Source: Anaerococcus mediterraneensis (GTDB lineage: Bacteria > Bacillota > Clostridia > Tissierellales > Peptoniphilaceae). From it: a stretch of 64,000 bases of DNA. How positions within the stretch are numbered: position 1 is the stretch's first letter; each line of letters begins with the position of its first letter. This document shows, one piece after another, positions 53,497-62,955 of the stretch. Made by a program: the position numbers and the translations under genes. The notes beneath the pieces are model-generated. The model did no database searches. It was not told where the DNA came from and was given only the letters and a program-made list of their open reading frames with translations. The DNA lies in contig NZ_LT635772.1 in assembly GCF_900128415.1 (NCBI RefSeq), positions 558,001-622,000 of the forward strand. The letters run 5' to 3'.

Positions 53497-54879
53497 ATAT
53501 TTATAGAAGAAATTAAAAATACATCTAAGTCAGTAATACCAATTATGATTTTGGTTGTAATTTTAAATATGTTTGTAGGTGTAGAAAGTGCCCTTATGAT
53601 CAATTTCTTTTGGGGATGTCTGGGTGTTATCCTAGGCCTTGGTATATTTTTGACTGGTGTTGAAATATCTATATCAGAAATCGGATCTATGATGGGGGAT
53701 TTTATAGCCAGGTTTTCTAGCATCATCAAGGTGATAATATTTGGGGTATTTATTGGTTTTACTATATCAGTAGCCGAGCCAGACCTTTTGATCTTAGCAG
53801 GTGAGGTTAGCTCAACCATATCTATGCCTAGCCAGTTAATAGTTATAATAATATCCCTAGGAGTTGGTATAATGATATCTGTAGGTCTTTATAGGATCTT
53901 TAAGGATATAAGGCTTTCAAACCTCATGTGGCTAGTTTATGGGATGGTTTTTATCCTGATGATTTTTACAGATAGTGTAGGTCATGCCATAGCCTTTGAC
54001 GCATCAGGAGCCACAACCGGTGCTATGACAACACCTTTTATCATAGCCCTTGGTTTGGGAGTAGCTAGTTTAAAGGGAGATAGGAGCGAAGATGACTCCT
54101 TTGGTCTAGTAGGTCTTGCCTCGACAGGGCCAATCCTAGCTGGTCTTTTGATGAGTCTGGGTTCTGCCACAGGTCAGATCGCCATAGAAGAGGCAGCCGG
54201 CCACTCAGCCTTGATGTCAGGTTTTATAAACTCGACTTTTGCTATAGTGCCAATAGCCCTAGTATTTTATATAATGAATATTTTTGTATTCAAGATCGAT
54301 AAAGATGAATTAAAATCTATTAGCTTCGGTCTTGGCTATACCTATATAGGATTGATTTTGTTTTTGACAAGCGTTGAGGGAGGCTTTATGGAGCTTGCCA
54401 GAGTGATGGGAAGTGGGCTTGCCAATTCAAAATGGCTACCTCTGATAGGCTTTATCCTAGGACTTTTGGTAGTGTTGGCAGAACCTGCTGTGAGTGTTTT
54501 AGCTGAGCAGGTAGAGGATGTCACAGGTGGTTCTATACCAAGAAAAAATATACTTGTGGCTTTATCTATAGGAGTAGCATTTGCAGTTATGCTTGCTATC
54601 TTTAGGATAAAAATAGAAGGCTTTGCCCTTTGGATGCTCATAGTGCCAGGATTTGTTTTATCCTTAATCCTATCTAGGAGGGTTGACCAAATTTTTGTTG
54701 GTATAGCCTTTGACTCTGGAGGAGTAGCATCAGGACCAATGACGGCAACCTTTATATTGGCATTTTGCCAAGGAGTAGCTGGCAATATTGCCGATGGTTT
54801 TGGTGTTATATCCTTTGTAGCCATGATGCCAGTTCTAACAATAATGATAATGGGTAATCTGTATAAGGGGGCTAAGTAA
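53497..54879 (+). CDS. DUF1538-family membrane protein, probably with a non-ATG start
   Basis: The frame from the ATG at 53545 gives 444 residues, but family similarity begins earlier: IFIEEIKNTSKSVIPIMILV is in frame from 53497 and has the usual DUF1538 opening. No ATG, GTG or TTG is in frame there; AAGGTGAT (53486-53493) followed three bases later by ATA suggests an ATA start, giving 460 residues. The protein has about 12 transmembrane helices in two DUF1538 repeats, each with a Gly/Ser-rich motif (FDASGATTGAMTTPFI and FDSGGVASGPMTATFI). A transporter role is inferred. It overlaps the P-II-like gene by 1 base. Confidence 0.85.
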   Translation: MFIEEIKNTSKSVIPIMILVVILNMFVGVESALMINFFWGCLGVILGLGIFLTGVEISISEIGSMMGDFIARFSSIIKVIIFGVFIGFTISVAEPDLLILAGEVSSTISMPSQLIVIIISLGVGIMISVGLYRIFKDIRLSNLMWLVYGMVFILMIFTDSVGHAIAFDASGATTGAMTTPFIIALGLGVASLKGDRSEDDSFGLVGLASTGPILAGLLMSLGSATGQIAIEEAAGHSALMSGFINSTFAIVPIALVFYIMNIFVFKIDKDELKSISFGLGYTYIGLILFLTSVEGGFMELARVMGSGLANSKWLPLIGFILGLLVVLAEPAVSVLAEQVEDVTGGSIPRKNILVALSIGVAFAVMLAIFRIKIEGFALWMLIVPGFVLSLILSRRVDQIFVGIAFDSGGVASGPMTATFILAFCQGVAGNIADGFGVISFVAMMPVLTIMIMGNLYKGAK

Positions 54880-55475
54880 TGCAATTTTTAAAAATAATAT
54901 TGCCTAGGGGCAAGGGCTCTAAGTTTATGAAAATCCTAAAAGACCATGGGGCAAGCTCTATAGCTTGTTTTTATGGGGAAGGCTCAGCGCCAAACGAGAT
55001 TTTAAACACCCTAGCAATAGACAAGACAAAAAAAGAAATAGTAGTAGCCCTTATAGAAGAGGAAAAAACAAAGAAAATTATAGAAAAGATTTCAGAAAAG
55101 CTAAAAAAAGTCAACACTGGTATAGCTTTTTGGACAGGACTAGATGGAGGCAACTCATTGGAATATGTATGTTTATATGTAATAGTAGATAGGCACATGG
55201 GACAAAAGGCAATCCACATAGCCCAGGACAATGGGGCTAGGGGAGCTACAGTTATCCATGGTAGGGGTTCAAGTGAAATAGTCAAAAGCCCTATATTTTT
55301 AAATATGAATATAGAACCAGAAAAAGATATGGTAGTCATGCTTATCAAAAAAGACCTTGAAGAAAAAATCAGAAGCGAAATTTATAAGCAAATGGATTTA
55401 GAAAGCCAAGGAAAGGGTATAATATATTCGCTACCAGTTAATAAGGTAGAAGGATTAGTAGAGCAAAATAGTTAA
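54879..55475 (+). CDS. Tandem P-II-like regulator associated with DUF1538
   Basis: 198 residues in two ferredoxin-like P-II units: QFLKIILPRGKGSKFMKILK with EIVVALIEEEKTKKIIEKIS, and YVCLYVIVDRHMGQKAIHIA with GARGATVIHGRGSSEIVKSP. The second unit keeps the GxxGATxxHGRG T-loop-like motif of P-II proteins; the first is divergent. DUF1538 genes are regularly followed by such a gene, by analogy with AmtB-GlnK control. The start overlaps the DUF1538 stop by a base, so they are translated together. Confidence 0.85.
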   Translation: MQFLKIILPRGKGSKFMKILKDHGASSIACFYGEGSAPNEILNTLAIDKTKKEIVVALIEEEKTKKIIEKISEKLKKVNTGIAFWTGLDGGNSLEYVCLYVIVDRHMGQKAIHIAQDNGARGATVIHGRGSSEIVKSPIFLNMNIEPEKDMVVMLIKKDLEEKIRSEIYKQMDLESQGKGIIYSLPVNKVEGLVEQNS

Positions 55476-55485
55476 GGAGAATAAA

Positions 55486-55794
55486 ATGAAACAATTAGAT
55501 ACAGTAGAATTTAGAAATGAAGTAGAAAATGGATCAGGCTTGATGCTAGTAGATTTTTCAGCAACCTGGTGTGGCCCATGCAAAATGCAAACCCCAATTT
55601 TAGAAGAGCTATCAAATGAGGCAGACTACAAGGTATATAGCATAGATGTTGATAAATCACAAGAAATCGCAGCCCAATACAATGTAAATGCTGTTCCAAG
55701 CCTAATGATCTTTAAAGATGGGGTCCTAAAAGAAAACATGATAGGTTTCCACACCAAGGATGCCATAGAAGAGAAAATGAGCAAATTTATATAA
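55486..55794 (+). CDS. trxA: Thioredoxin
   Basis: 102 residues with the active site FSATWCGPCKMQTPIL and the cis-Pro segment VNAVPSLMIFKDG. Length and fold pattern are standard. It is a protein-disulfide reductant. Its stop overlaps the start of the reductase-like gene by one base, so the pair is co-expressed and probably forms an electron-transfer couple. Confidence 0.95.
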   Translation: MKQLDTVEFRNEVENGSGLMLVDFSATWCGPCKMQTPILEELSNEADYKVYSIDVDKSQEIAAQYNVNAVPSLMIFKDGVLKENMIGFHTKDAIEEKMSKFI

Positions 55795-56657
55795 TGGTAT
55801 ATGATATAGCTATAATCGGCGCAGGTCCTGCGGGACTTAGCGCCGCTTTAAATTGTAAAATAAGAAATAAATCTGTCATTCTTTTTGGAAAAGACTCCAA
55901 AAAAATCACCTCAACATCTTATATCAGAAACTACCTAGGCTTTGGCGAGATTTCGGGCAAAGAATTAAACGAGAATTTCAAAAAATCCCTAGAGGGTTTT
56001 GATATAGAAAGGTCTGAAAAGAGAGTAAAAACTGTCTATGCCATGGGGACATACTTTGCAATAGAGATTGAAAATCAAAATGAGATGGTGGAGGCTAAGT
56101 CTGTCATCCTAGCAAGTGGTATGGACCTAAAAAAAGATCTAGAAAATGAAGAAAAGTTTTTTGCCAAGGGGGTAAACTACTGTGCAACCTGTGATGCGGC
56201 CCTCTATAGGGGCAAAAAAGTTGTGGTTATCGGCTACAATGATGAGTCAATAGAAGAAGCCAAATTTACAGCAGAGATAGTAGGCAAGCTTATTTTTGTA
56301 AACCAGACCGGCAAAAATATTGACCTGCCAGATGGTATCGAGGTCATAGAAGGACAAAGGCCTCTAGGTTTTGAAGGGGAAAATAGGGCAGAGACTCTAG
56401 TTTTTAGGTCAGGTGAAAAAATATCCGCCGATGGATTTTTTATAATAAAAGACTCCTCCAAGGCTGACAGGTTAGTCCCATCTATAAAAATGGATGGGGC
56501 CCATATACTATTAGATAAAAATGGGGCCTCTTCTATAAAGGGACTTTTTGCAGCAGGAGATATTGCAGGCAGGCCTTACCAGATAAATAAAGCTGTAGGA
56601 GAAGGCCAAGTAGCAGGTCTTGCCGCTTGTTCCTACCTAGATAAAAATTCTAAATAA
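55794..56657 (+). CDS. Thioredoxin-reductase-like FAD oxidoreductase
   Basis: 287 residues, slightly shorter than typical TrxB. FAD motif IAIIGAGPAGLSAALNCKIR at the N-terminus; redox motif YCATCDAALYRGKKVVVIGY near residue 130, where CATC matches the TrxR CxxC; C-terminal GLFAAGDIAGRPYQINKAVG. The second nucleotide-binding motif is GYNDESIEEA in place of GGGdSA, so the NADPH preference is uncertain; ferredoxin- or NADH-dependent variants exist in clostridia. Paired with thioredoxin. Confidence 0.9.
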   Translation: MVYDIAIIGAGPAGLSAALNCKIRNKSVILFGKDSKKITSTSYIRNYLGFGEISGKELNENFKKSLEGFDIERSEKRVKTVYAMGTYFAIEIENQNEMVEAKSVILASGMDLKKDLENEEKFFAKGVNYCATCDAALYRGKKVVVIGYNDESIEEAKFTAEIVGKLIFVNQTGKNIDLPDGIEVIEGQRPLGFEGENRAETLVFRSGEKISADGFFIIKDSSKADRLVPSIKMDGAHILLDKNGASSIKGLFAAGDIAGRPYQINKAVGEGQVAGLAACSYLDKNSK

Positions 56658-56742
56658 ATATAATAATTGTAAATCATAGCTAATTATATTGAAATCGGGT
56701 TTAATATATGTAAAATAATATATATAAGCTAAGGAGGACGTT

Positions 56743-57213
56743 TTGAAAGCGGTGCATATAGATTTTTTTGAATTTAACAATGAAATTTTTTCTATGATTA
56801 GAGAAATTTCACATAAAATAGACTTATTGCTTCAAGAAACAGCCAATAAACTAGAACTAACACCCCTACAAATAAAGATAATCATCACCCTATATTCTTA
56901 TGATGGAGATGTATCCATAGGCAGTTTGGGTAAGAGTATTGGAGTGACAGGTGGAAATATATCAAATATCTGCAAGAAGCTTGAGAAAAAAGGCTTTGTA
57001 GATAGGATTAGAAGCGAAGAAGATGAAAGAGTAGTCAATGTCAAGCTTACAGAAAAAGGCATTGGAGCAGGTAAAGAAGTCGGAGAATACTTTGATAAGA
57101 TAAGAGCAGACTTCCCAGATGATGCAGTAGATGTCAACCTAAAAACTATAGTTAGAGAGTTAAAAGAACTTGATATACTACTTGATAAATATATATCAAG
57201 GAGAGGACTATGA
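56743..57213 (+). CDS. MarR-family transcriptional regulator
   Basis: 156 residues from a TTG with AAGGAGG upstream. The winged helix-turn-helix reads LTPLQIKIIITLYSYDGDVS, GSLGKSIGVTGGNISNICKK and LEKKGFVDRIRSEEDERVVN. Flanking helices make the dimer. Ligand unknown. It overlaps ftsH by 4 bases (ATGA), so it may control its own operon and ftsH. Confidence 0.92.
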   Translation: MKAVHIDFFEFNNEIFSMIREISHKIDLLLQETANKLELTPLQIKIIITLYSYDGDVSIGSLGKSIGVTGGNISNICKKLEKKGFVDRIRSEEDERVVNVKLTEKGIGAGKEVGEYFDKIRADFPDDAVDVNLKTIVRELKELDILLDKYISRRGL

Positions 57214-59225
57214 ATCAAAAACCTAAAAAAAGGCCCTTATTATTCTATTGGATAGCAGGTATTGCTATTTATTTGGTAATGAGCTTTTTTCTAAACCCAA
57301 TAGCAAAAAATGACTCGGCCAAAGAAGTAGACTATGGTCAATTTGTCGAGATGATTGAAAATGACCAGGTCACAGAGGTAAGCAAGGATGCCCTAAAATA
57401 TACCTTCAAGGCCAAGGTTGAGGGAGATGAAAAAGTCTACCAAACCGGTCTATGGGAGGATACTGACCTTACAGAAAGACTTTTAGCGGCGAAAAATAGA
57501 AATGATAAACTTGTCTTTGGCAAGGAAATAGAAACCAGGATGAATCCTTGGTTGTCCTTGTTTTTGACAAGCGTACTTCCATTTATATTCTTGATGGGAA
57601 TATTTTATTTCGCATCAAGGTCCCTATCAAAAACTATGGGAGGCAGAGGCGGAGCCGACTTTATGAATTTCGGCAAATCCAATGCCAAAATCTATATGGA
57701 AAATAAAACCGGCAAGACCTTCAAGGATGTAGCAGGCCAAGAAGAGGCCAAGGAAAGCCTAAATGAGATAGTAGATTTCCTACACAATCCAGGCAAATAC
57801 AGAGAAATCGGTGCTAGGGTACCAAAGGGTATTCTTTTGGTAGGCCCTCCAGGAACTGGTAAAACCCTACTTGCAAAAGCTGTAGCCGGTGAAGCCAAAG
57901 TACCATTTTTCACAATTTCAGGATCTGAATTTGTGGAGATGTTTGTAGGTATGGGTGCATCCAAAGTCCGTGACCTTTTCAAACAAGCCAAGGAAAAAGC
58001 TCCATGTATAGTCTTTATAGATGAGATAGACGCTATAGGTAAAAAGCGTGACGTATCAGGTTTTTCTGGTAATGATGAGCGTGAGCAAACCCTAAACCAA
58101 CTTCTAAATGAGATGGATGGTTTTGATGCGGCTGAGGGAGTGGTCCTACTTGCTGCAACCAACAGGCCAGAGATTCTAGACCCAGCCCTAACAAGACCAG
58201 GTCGTTTTGATAGGCAAGTCCAGGTAGAGCTTCCTGACCTAAAGGGTCGTGAGGACATCCTAAAAGTCCATGCAAAGAATATAAAAAGAGAAGATAATAT
58301 AGACTACGAAGAGATAGCAAAAAGAACAGCAGGTACATCTGGTGCAGACCTTGCAAATATTGTCAATGAAGGAGCCCTAAGAGCAGTCAGAGAGGGTAGG
58401 AACAAGCTAACCCAAGAAGACCTTGAGGAATCAATCGAAACAGTAATAGCAGGTATGCAAAAGAAAAATGCTGTTATATCAGATGATCAAAAGAAAATCA
58501 TTGCTTACCACGAGGTTGGTCATGCCCTTGTTGCAGCTATCCAAACCCACAAGACTCCAGTTACAAAAATCACTATAGTGCCAAGAACTGGTGGGGCCTT
58601 GGGTTATACAATGACTGTCGACAAGGATGAAAAATATATAATGACCAAGCAAGAACTATTTGATGAGATAGTCACCTTTGCAGGTGGTAGGTCAGCAGAA
58701 GAGCTAATCTTTAATACCAAAACCACAGGAGCATCAAACGACATAGAAAGAGCCACAGCCATAGCTAGAAACATGGTTACAATCTATGGTATGGACGAGG
58801 ACTTTGACTTTATGCAACTAGAGCAAATCCAAGGCCGCTACTTAGGCGGACAAAGATCTATGATAGTCTCTGATGGTACTGGTGATAAGATAGACGAAAA
58901 AGTAGCCAAGATAATAGCATCAGCCCACATGAGAGCTATAGAAATCCTAAAGGAAAATATAGACAAGCTTCACGAGATTTCAGACTTCCTACTCAAGGAA
59001 GAAACAATAACTGGTGAGCAGTTTATGGAAATCCTAAATAAGGGCAGGGATGTAAAAATCGAGGATATAGAAGAAAACACAGATGTGGACAAAAAGAACC
59101 TATCTGAAGAAAATACTGATGAAAATTTAGAAGATCTTGATGAAAAATCAACAGGTCAAACAGCTCATGATCAGAAAAAAGACGAAGAGGTATCCGAGGA
59201 TAAAAACGACGGATCTGACCTATAA
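57210..59225 (+). CDS. ftsH: ATP-dependent zinc metalloprotease FtsH
   Basis: 671 residues. Two N-terminal membrane helices (about 10-28 and 113-133) flank an extracytoplasmic domain. The AAA domain has Walker [21 protein letters not shown] near residue 211, Walker [17 protein letters not shown] and [23 protein letters not shown]. The zinc site is AYHEVGHAL near 434. A 60-residue acidic tail rich in D/E/N ends the protein, longer than average. It degrades membrane and short-lived cytosolic proteins. Confidence 0.97.
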   Translation: MNQKPKKRPLLFYWIAGIAIYLVMSFFLNPIAKNDSAKEVDYGQFVEMIENDQVTEVSKDALKYTFKAKVEGDEKVYQTGLWEDTDLTERLLAAKNRNDKLVFGKEIETRMNPWLSLFLTSVLPFIFLMGIFYFASRSLSKTMGGRGGADFMNFGKSNAKIYMENKTGKTFKDVAGQEEAKESLNEIVDFLHNPGKYREIGARVPKGILLVGPPGTGKTLLAKAVAGEAKVPFFTISGSEFVEMFVGMGASKVRDLFKQAKEKAPCIVFIDEIDAIGKKRDVSGFSGNDEREQTLNQLLNEMDGFDAAEGVVLLAATNRPEILDPALTRPGRFDRQVQVELPDLKGREDILKVHAKNIKREDNIDYEEIAKRTAGTSGADLANIVNEGALRAVREGRNKLTQEDLEESIETVIAGMQKKNAVISDDQKKIIAYHEVGHALVAAIQTHKTPVTKITIVPRTGGALGYTMTVDKDEKYIMTKQELFDEIVTFAGGRSAEELIFNTKTTGASNDIERATAIARNMVTIYGMDEDFDFMQLEQIQGRYLGGQRSMIVSDGTGDKIDEKVAKIIASAHMRAIEILKENIDKLHEISDFLLKEETITGEQFMEILNKGRDVKIEDIEENTDVDKKNLSEENTDENLEDLDEKSTGQTAHDQKKDEEVSEDKNDGSDL

Positions 59226-59400
59226 AAACTGACTTTAACCTAAATTAAGAATCCCCTTATTTGAAAAGGGAGATCATCACCTCTCTGATTTCGGTGAGAG
59301 GTGGAGTGTGCGGGCTTTTAATGAGCCTGGCGGGCTTGTTTTCTTGCTTAGTCGAGAGAAGTGAGTTTTTTAGGAAAATCTTATTGATTTCTAAATTTTA
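59226..59400 (+). ncRNA. Possible structured RNA or leader of the ornithine operon
   Basis: This gene-free interval, clearly more G/C-rich than usual intergenic DNA, contains a CCCTT/AAGGG hairpin, a strong 8-bp hairpin CACCTCTC/GAGAGGTG (about 59280-59304), and GGGCT/AGCC pairings near 59317-59340. It ends with the terminator at 59402. It could be an independent small RNA, a riboswitch-like attenuator, or the ftsH 3' end. No known motif (no T-box TGGNACCGCG) was recognised. Confidence 0.4.
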
Positions 59401-59401
59401 A

Positions 59402-59426
59402 ACCGGCCCTAGGGTCGGTTTTTTTC
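59402..59426 (+). terminator. Terminator before the ornithine operon
   Basis: ACCGGCCC/GGGTCGGT hairpin followed by seven T. Confidence 0.9.
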
Positions 59427-59510
59427 TATGGGTAAAAGATTGATAAATATTCTTATAAATGATAAAATTTACTTGATACTTATAAAATTACAAAAAAGAA
59501 GGGAGAAAAA

Positions 59511-60593
59511 ATGGACATATTAGACTTCAAAGAGCCAGATTTTTCTTTGGACCAGTATAAAGAAAATCCAGATATTAGCCTAGGTAGAGTAGAAAAAGAT
59601 GGCATAGCCCCAAAAGGCTTTTATCTAACTAGCCATATGCCTACATATTATAAAGTTGATGGCAAATACCAGATACCAGCCTATAGTGGCCAGGACTGTT
59701 TGGCAAAGCTAGCGGACGGTCAGATAAAAATCGTAGAAATCCGTGATATAAAGGCAGGAGACCAGATCGTTCTAGCTAGAACTAGGGACGGATCAGAAGG
59801 AGTTTTGGCCTATCCCCAAGGATTTGCTGATGGAGTAGCAAGTGTGGGCGGTGGTTTTGTAGAATCATCCACCAGAGGGTCTTATAAACTTTTATTTGAC
59901 CTAATGAGAGATGTCAAAAATAAAAATGGCAAGATATGTTGGGTTTTAGGGCCTGCAGTTGTCTTTGACTATGATACTAGAAATGCTCTTTCTAGCCTTG
60001 CCAAGGCTGGCTTTGTCCAAATCCTTCTGGGCGGAAATGCCATGGCAACCCACGACCTAGAAGGTGGCTACCTAAATACAGCCCTAGGCCAGGATATCTA
60101 TACACAGATCTCTGAACCTGATGGCCACTACAACCACCTAGATACCCTAAATGCTATCAGAAAAATTGGGTCTATAGATGAATTTATAAAGGCAGGCCAT
60201 GTCAAAAATGGTTTTATAAAAACCCTCTATGAGCTGGGTACTGAGATTGTCCTTTCTGGATCAATCAGAGATGATGGTCCTCTACCAGAAGTCCACGCTG
60301 ATGTCTATGAGGCACTGACTGAGACCAACAAGGTCCTAAGAGAGGCTGACCTTATTATAGGACTTGCTACAACCCTTCACTCAGCATCGACAGCAGAAAA
60401 TGCCTCATCTTATAAGGTTGATAAGGATGGCAAGATAAGACCTGTATTTTTCTACTCAGTCGATGTAACAGAAAATGCTGTCAGAAAAATAATGGCAGCT
60501 AGAGAAAATATTGCAGTAAGGTCCTTTGTAACCAATGTCCAAGACTTTGTCGTAAACCTTGAGAGAGAACTAGTAGGAGGAGAAAATGAATAA
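59511..60593 (+). CDS. LOR/SDH-domain (TIGR00300-like) protein, candidate ornithine cyclodeaminase-type enzyme
   Basis: 360 residues. The C-terminal half has the family signature: VLSGSIRDDGPLPEVHADVY, LIIGLATTLHSASTAENAS and a final FVTNVQDFVVNLE. The N-terminal half includes GFYLTSHMPTYYKVDGKY and SGQDCLAKLADGQIKIVEIR. TIGR00300-type proteins include an archaeal ornithine cyclodeaminase and the C-terminal domain of cyanobacterial AgrE/ArgZ. The neighbouring ornithine carbamoyltransferase supports an ornithine substrate. GGAGAA precedes the ATG. Its end overlaps the paralogue by 8 bases. Confidence 0.78.
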   Translation: MDILDFKEPDFSLDQYKENPDISLGRVEKDGIAPKGFYLTSHMPTYYKVDGKYQIPAYSGQDCLAKLADGQIKIVEIRDIKAGDQIVLARTRDGSEGVLAYPQGFADGVASVGGGFVESSTRGSYKLLFDLMRDVKNKNGKICWVLGPAVVFDYDTRNALSSLAKAGFVQILLGGNAMATHDLEGGYLNTALGQDIYTQISEPDGHYNHLDTLNAIRKIGSIDEFIKAGHVKNGFIKTLYELGTEIVLSGSIRDDGPLPEVHADVYEALTETNKVLREADLIIGLATTLHSASTAENASSYKVDKDGKIRPVFFYSVDVTENAVRKIMAARENIAVRSFVTNVQDFVVNLERELVGGENE

Positions 60594-61686
60594 ATTTGTA
60601 ATGCCTGAATATTATCCACCAGATTTTGACGGGGAATTTTTCAAAAATGCTCCAAATGCCAAGCTTATCGAGGTAGAAAAAGACGGTATCAGCCCAGAAA
60701 ACTACCATGCTCTTTCGGTTTTTCCAGAATATTTCAAGGTCAATGATAAATGGGTTTTGGCCCTAGAATCTAGGATGGATACGGTAGCTGTAGTTGATGA
60801 TACCAAGGGTGCTGAGAAAGTATCTGTTGTTGAATTTAGGAACCTAAAAAAAGGAGATAAGGTTGTGATAGGCCGAAGCGAAGATGGATCTGAGGGGATT
60901 TTTGTCTACACCCAGGGCTTTGTCCAAAAAGATAAGGAAGCGGCAACCTTTGGTTTTAGGGAAGGCAGGAGCCGTGAAACAGCATTTTCTATGGACTATG
61001 ACAGGCTCTACCAGGTTTTAGACTATGAAAAAAATAACCATGGCTTTATAACTTGGATCCTAGGAACTGCTACAAGTTTAGATAAATCAAGCGGTGATGG
61101 CCTTAGGAGGCTTATAGAAAATGGCTATGTCAATGCTATCTTTGCAGGCACATCTGCCATAGCAAGCGACCTAGAAATGGCTGTTTTTGGTACAGTTTTG
61201 GGCCAAGAAGAATACCTAGAAGATAAAAACACCAGAGAAAATTATTATGAAATCATAAATAGGGTCAATGAAGCAGGTGGTATCAAGGACTTTGTCCTAA
61301 AAAATGATATAAAAAATGGTTTTGTCCAAGCTGCAGTCAGAAACAATGTCAAAATCGTCATAGCAGGGACAATCAGAGACCGCTACACATTTGTAGATAC
61401 ATTTAACAACGTCTACCAGGCCCAAGATGCCATGAGAGCTATAACAAAAAAGACATCAACTCTTATAATGTCATCTGCAATTTTATTTACTATAGCAACT
61501 GGAAATATGACCCCATCATACACAAAAATCGATGGCAAGGTCAGACCAACCTTTATGTACACAGTAGATATCCAGGAGTTTGCAGTAAATAAGCTATCCG
61601 ACAGGGGAACACTCACAGCCAAATCAATTGTCACAAACTCTGTTGATTTTGTCAGAAATATCGACAGGGGATTAAATAAAAAATAA
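60586..61686 (+). CDS. Second LOR/SDH-domain paralogue with altered signature
   Basis: 366 residues, aligned over its length with the preceding protein: NYHALSVFPEYFKVNDKWVL, SRMDTVAVVDDTKGAEKVSV, GFITWILGTATSLDKSSGDG, then VIAGTIRDRYTFVDTFNNVY, FTIATGNMTPSY and VTNSVDFVRNIDRG. The RDDGPLP motif of the first copy is RDRYTFV here, so the residues around the presumed active site differ. The two are translationally coupled, which suggests a heteromeric enzyme with one modified subunit, or two different activities. Confidence 0.75.
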   Translation: MNKFVMPEYYPPDFDGEFFKNAPNAKLIEVEKDGISPENYHALSVFPEYFKVNDKWVLALESRMDTVAVVDDTKGAEKVSVVEFRNLKKGDKVVIGRSEDGSEGIFVYTQGFVQKDKEAATFGFREGRSRETAFSMDYDRLYQVLDYEKNNHGFITWILGTATSLDKSSGDGLRRLIENGYVNAIFAGTSAIASDLEMAVFGTVLGQEEYLEDKNTRENYYEIINRVNEAGGIKDFVLKNDIKNGFVQAAVRNNVKIVIAGTIRDRYTFVDTFNNVYQAQDAMRAITKKTSTLIMSSAILFTIATGNMTPSYTKIDGKVRPTFMYTVDIQEFAVNKLSDRGTLTAKSIVTNSVDFVRNIDRGLNKK

Positions 61687-61752
61687 AAATCTAGATAATA
61701 GACTAAACAGCAAGTAGAATTGAAAAGAAAATAATCATCTAAGGAGATAAAA

Positions 61753-62757
61753 ATGGGAATCAATCTAAGAGGAAGAAATTTTTTGGCAATCAAGGATTTT
61801 GAGGCTAGCGAGGTAGAATACCTTATAAAATTAGCTGAAAAATTCAAGGACCTAAAACTAACAGGGACAGACCACAAATACCTAGCAGGTAAAAACATGG
61901 TTTTACTTTTTGAAAAAACATCTACTAGGACCAGGTGCGCCTTTGAAGTTGGGGCAATGGATCTAGGCATGGGAGTTACCTACCTAGACCCAGGTTCATC
62001 ACAAATGGGCAAAAAAGAGTCAATTGCTGATACAGCCAAGGTTTTGGGCAGGTTCTATGATGGTATAGAATACCGTGGTTTCAAACAAGAGCTAGTAGAA
62101 GAGCTTGCAGCAAATGCAGGTGTACCTGTCTTTAATGGCCTAACAGACAAATGGCATCCAACACAGATGATAGCTGATATGCTAACCATAAAAGAAAATT
62201 TTGGCAGACTAAAAGGCCTTAACTTTGTCTATATGGGAGATTGTAGAAATAACATGGGCAATTCCCTAGCAGTAACTTGTGCAAAACTTGGGGTCAATTT
62301 CGTAGGTTGCGGACCAAAAGACCTATGGCCAGAAGAAGACGTACAAAAACTTGCCAAAGATTTGGGCAAGGAGTCCGGAGCTAGTGTCAAATTCTCAGAA
62401 AATGTAGGAGAATCTCTAACAGGTGCAGATGTTGTCTACACAGATATTTGGGTATCCATGGGCGAGCCTGACAGCGTTTGGGAAGAAAGAATCGAAAAAC
62501 TCCACCCATATCAGGTAAATGCCAAGGCCATGTCCTATGCAAAAGAAGATGCTATCTTCCTACATTGCCTCCCATCCTTCCACGACCTAGAAACAACAAT
62601 CGGCAAGGAAATATTTGATAAATTTGGAGACAAATACGACCTAAATGGCATGGAAGTCTCTGATGAGGTATTTTTATCAAAGAGATCAAAAGTTTTTGAC
62701 CAGGCAGAAAACAGGATGCATACTATCAAGGCTATAATGTATGCTATACTTAAATAA
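61753..62757 (+). CDS. Ornithine carbamoyltransferase
   Basis: 334 residues. The carbamoyl-phosphate site [15 protein letters not shown], the [13 protein letters not shown] motif, the ornithine-side VWVSMGEP-type loop ([14 protein letters not shown]) and HCLP are all present. The sequence resembles catabolic ArcB more than biosynthetic ArgF, as in the opening [20 protein letters not shown]. Direction (ornithine to citrulline or the reverse) cannot be read from sequence. It follows the LOR/SDH pair by 66 bases with its own AAGGAG. Confidence 0.95.
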   Translation: MGINLRGRNFLAIKDFEASEVEYLIKLAEKFKDLKLTGTDHKYLAGKNMVLLFEKTSTRTRCAFEVGAMDLGMGVTYLDPGSSQMGKKESIADTAKVLGRFYDGIEYRGFKQELVEELAANAGVPVFNGLTDKWHPTQMIADMLTIKENFGRLKGLNFVYMGDCRNNMGNSLAVTCAKLGVNFVGCGPKDLWPEEDVQKLAKDLGKESGASVKFSENVGESLTGADVVYTDIWVSMGEPDSVWEERIEKLHPYQVNAKAMSYAKEDAIFLHCLPSFHDLETTIGKEIFDKFGDKYDLNGMEVSDEVFLSKRSKVFDQAENRMHTIKAIMYAILK

Positions 62758-62825
62758 TATTGCAAAAATAAGCTAGATAATAGTATGATATTAGCGACTA
62801 AAGAGTAATGAGTCCACAAGGACAC

Positions 62826-62858
62826 AAAAGACAGGGATCTTTATAACCCTGTCTTTTT
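62826..62858 (+). terminator. Terminator of the ornithine carbamoyltransferase gene
   Basis: AAAGACAGGG pairs with CCCTGTCTTT around TCTTTATAA, followed by T-rich sequence. Confidence 0.9.
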
Positions 62859-62955
62859 ATATTTTTTATAGGATTTTTAGAAATACTTATATTATCTTAT
62901 ATACAATTCCCATAAAATTTTATATAATAAAAACATCAAAAACGAAGAGGACCTT

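Noticed and set aside
57692..58258. 188-codon minus-strand frame within ftsH
   Set aside because: Shadow of the conserved AAA domain; no start signal and no recognisable protein pattern.
59226..59400. T-box riboswitch ahead of the ornithine genes
   Set aside because: No TGGNACCGCG T-box sequence or specifier arrangement could be found.
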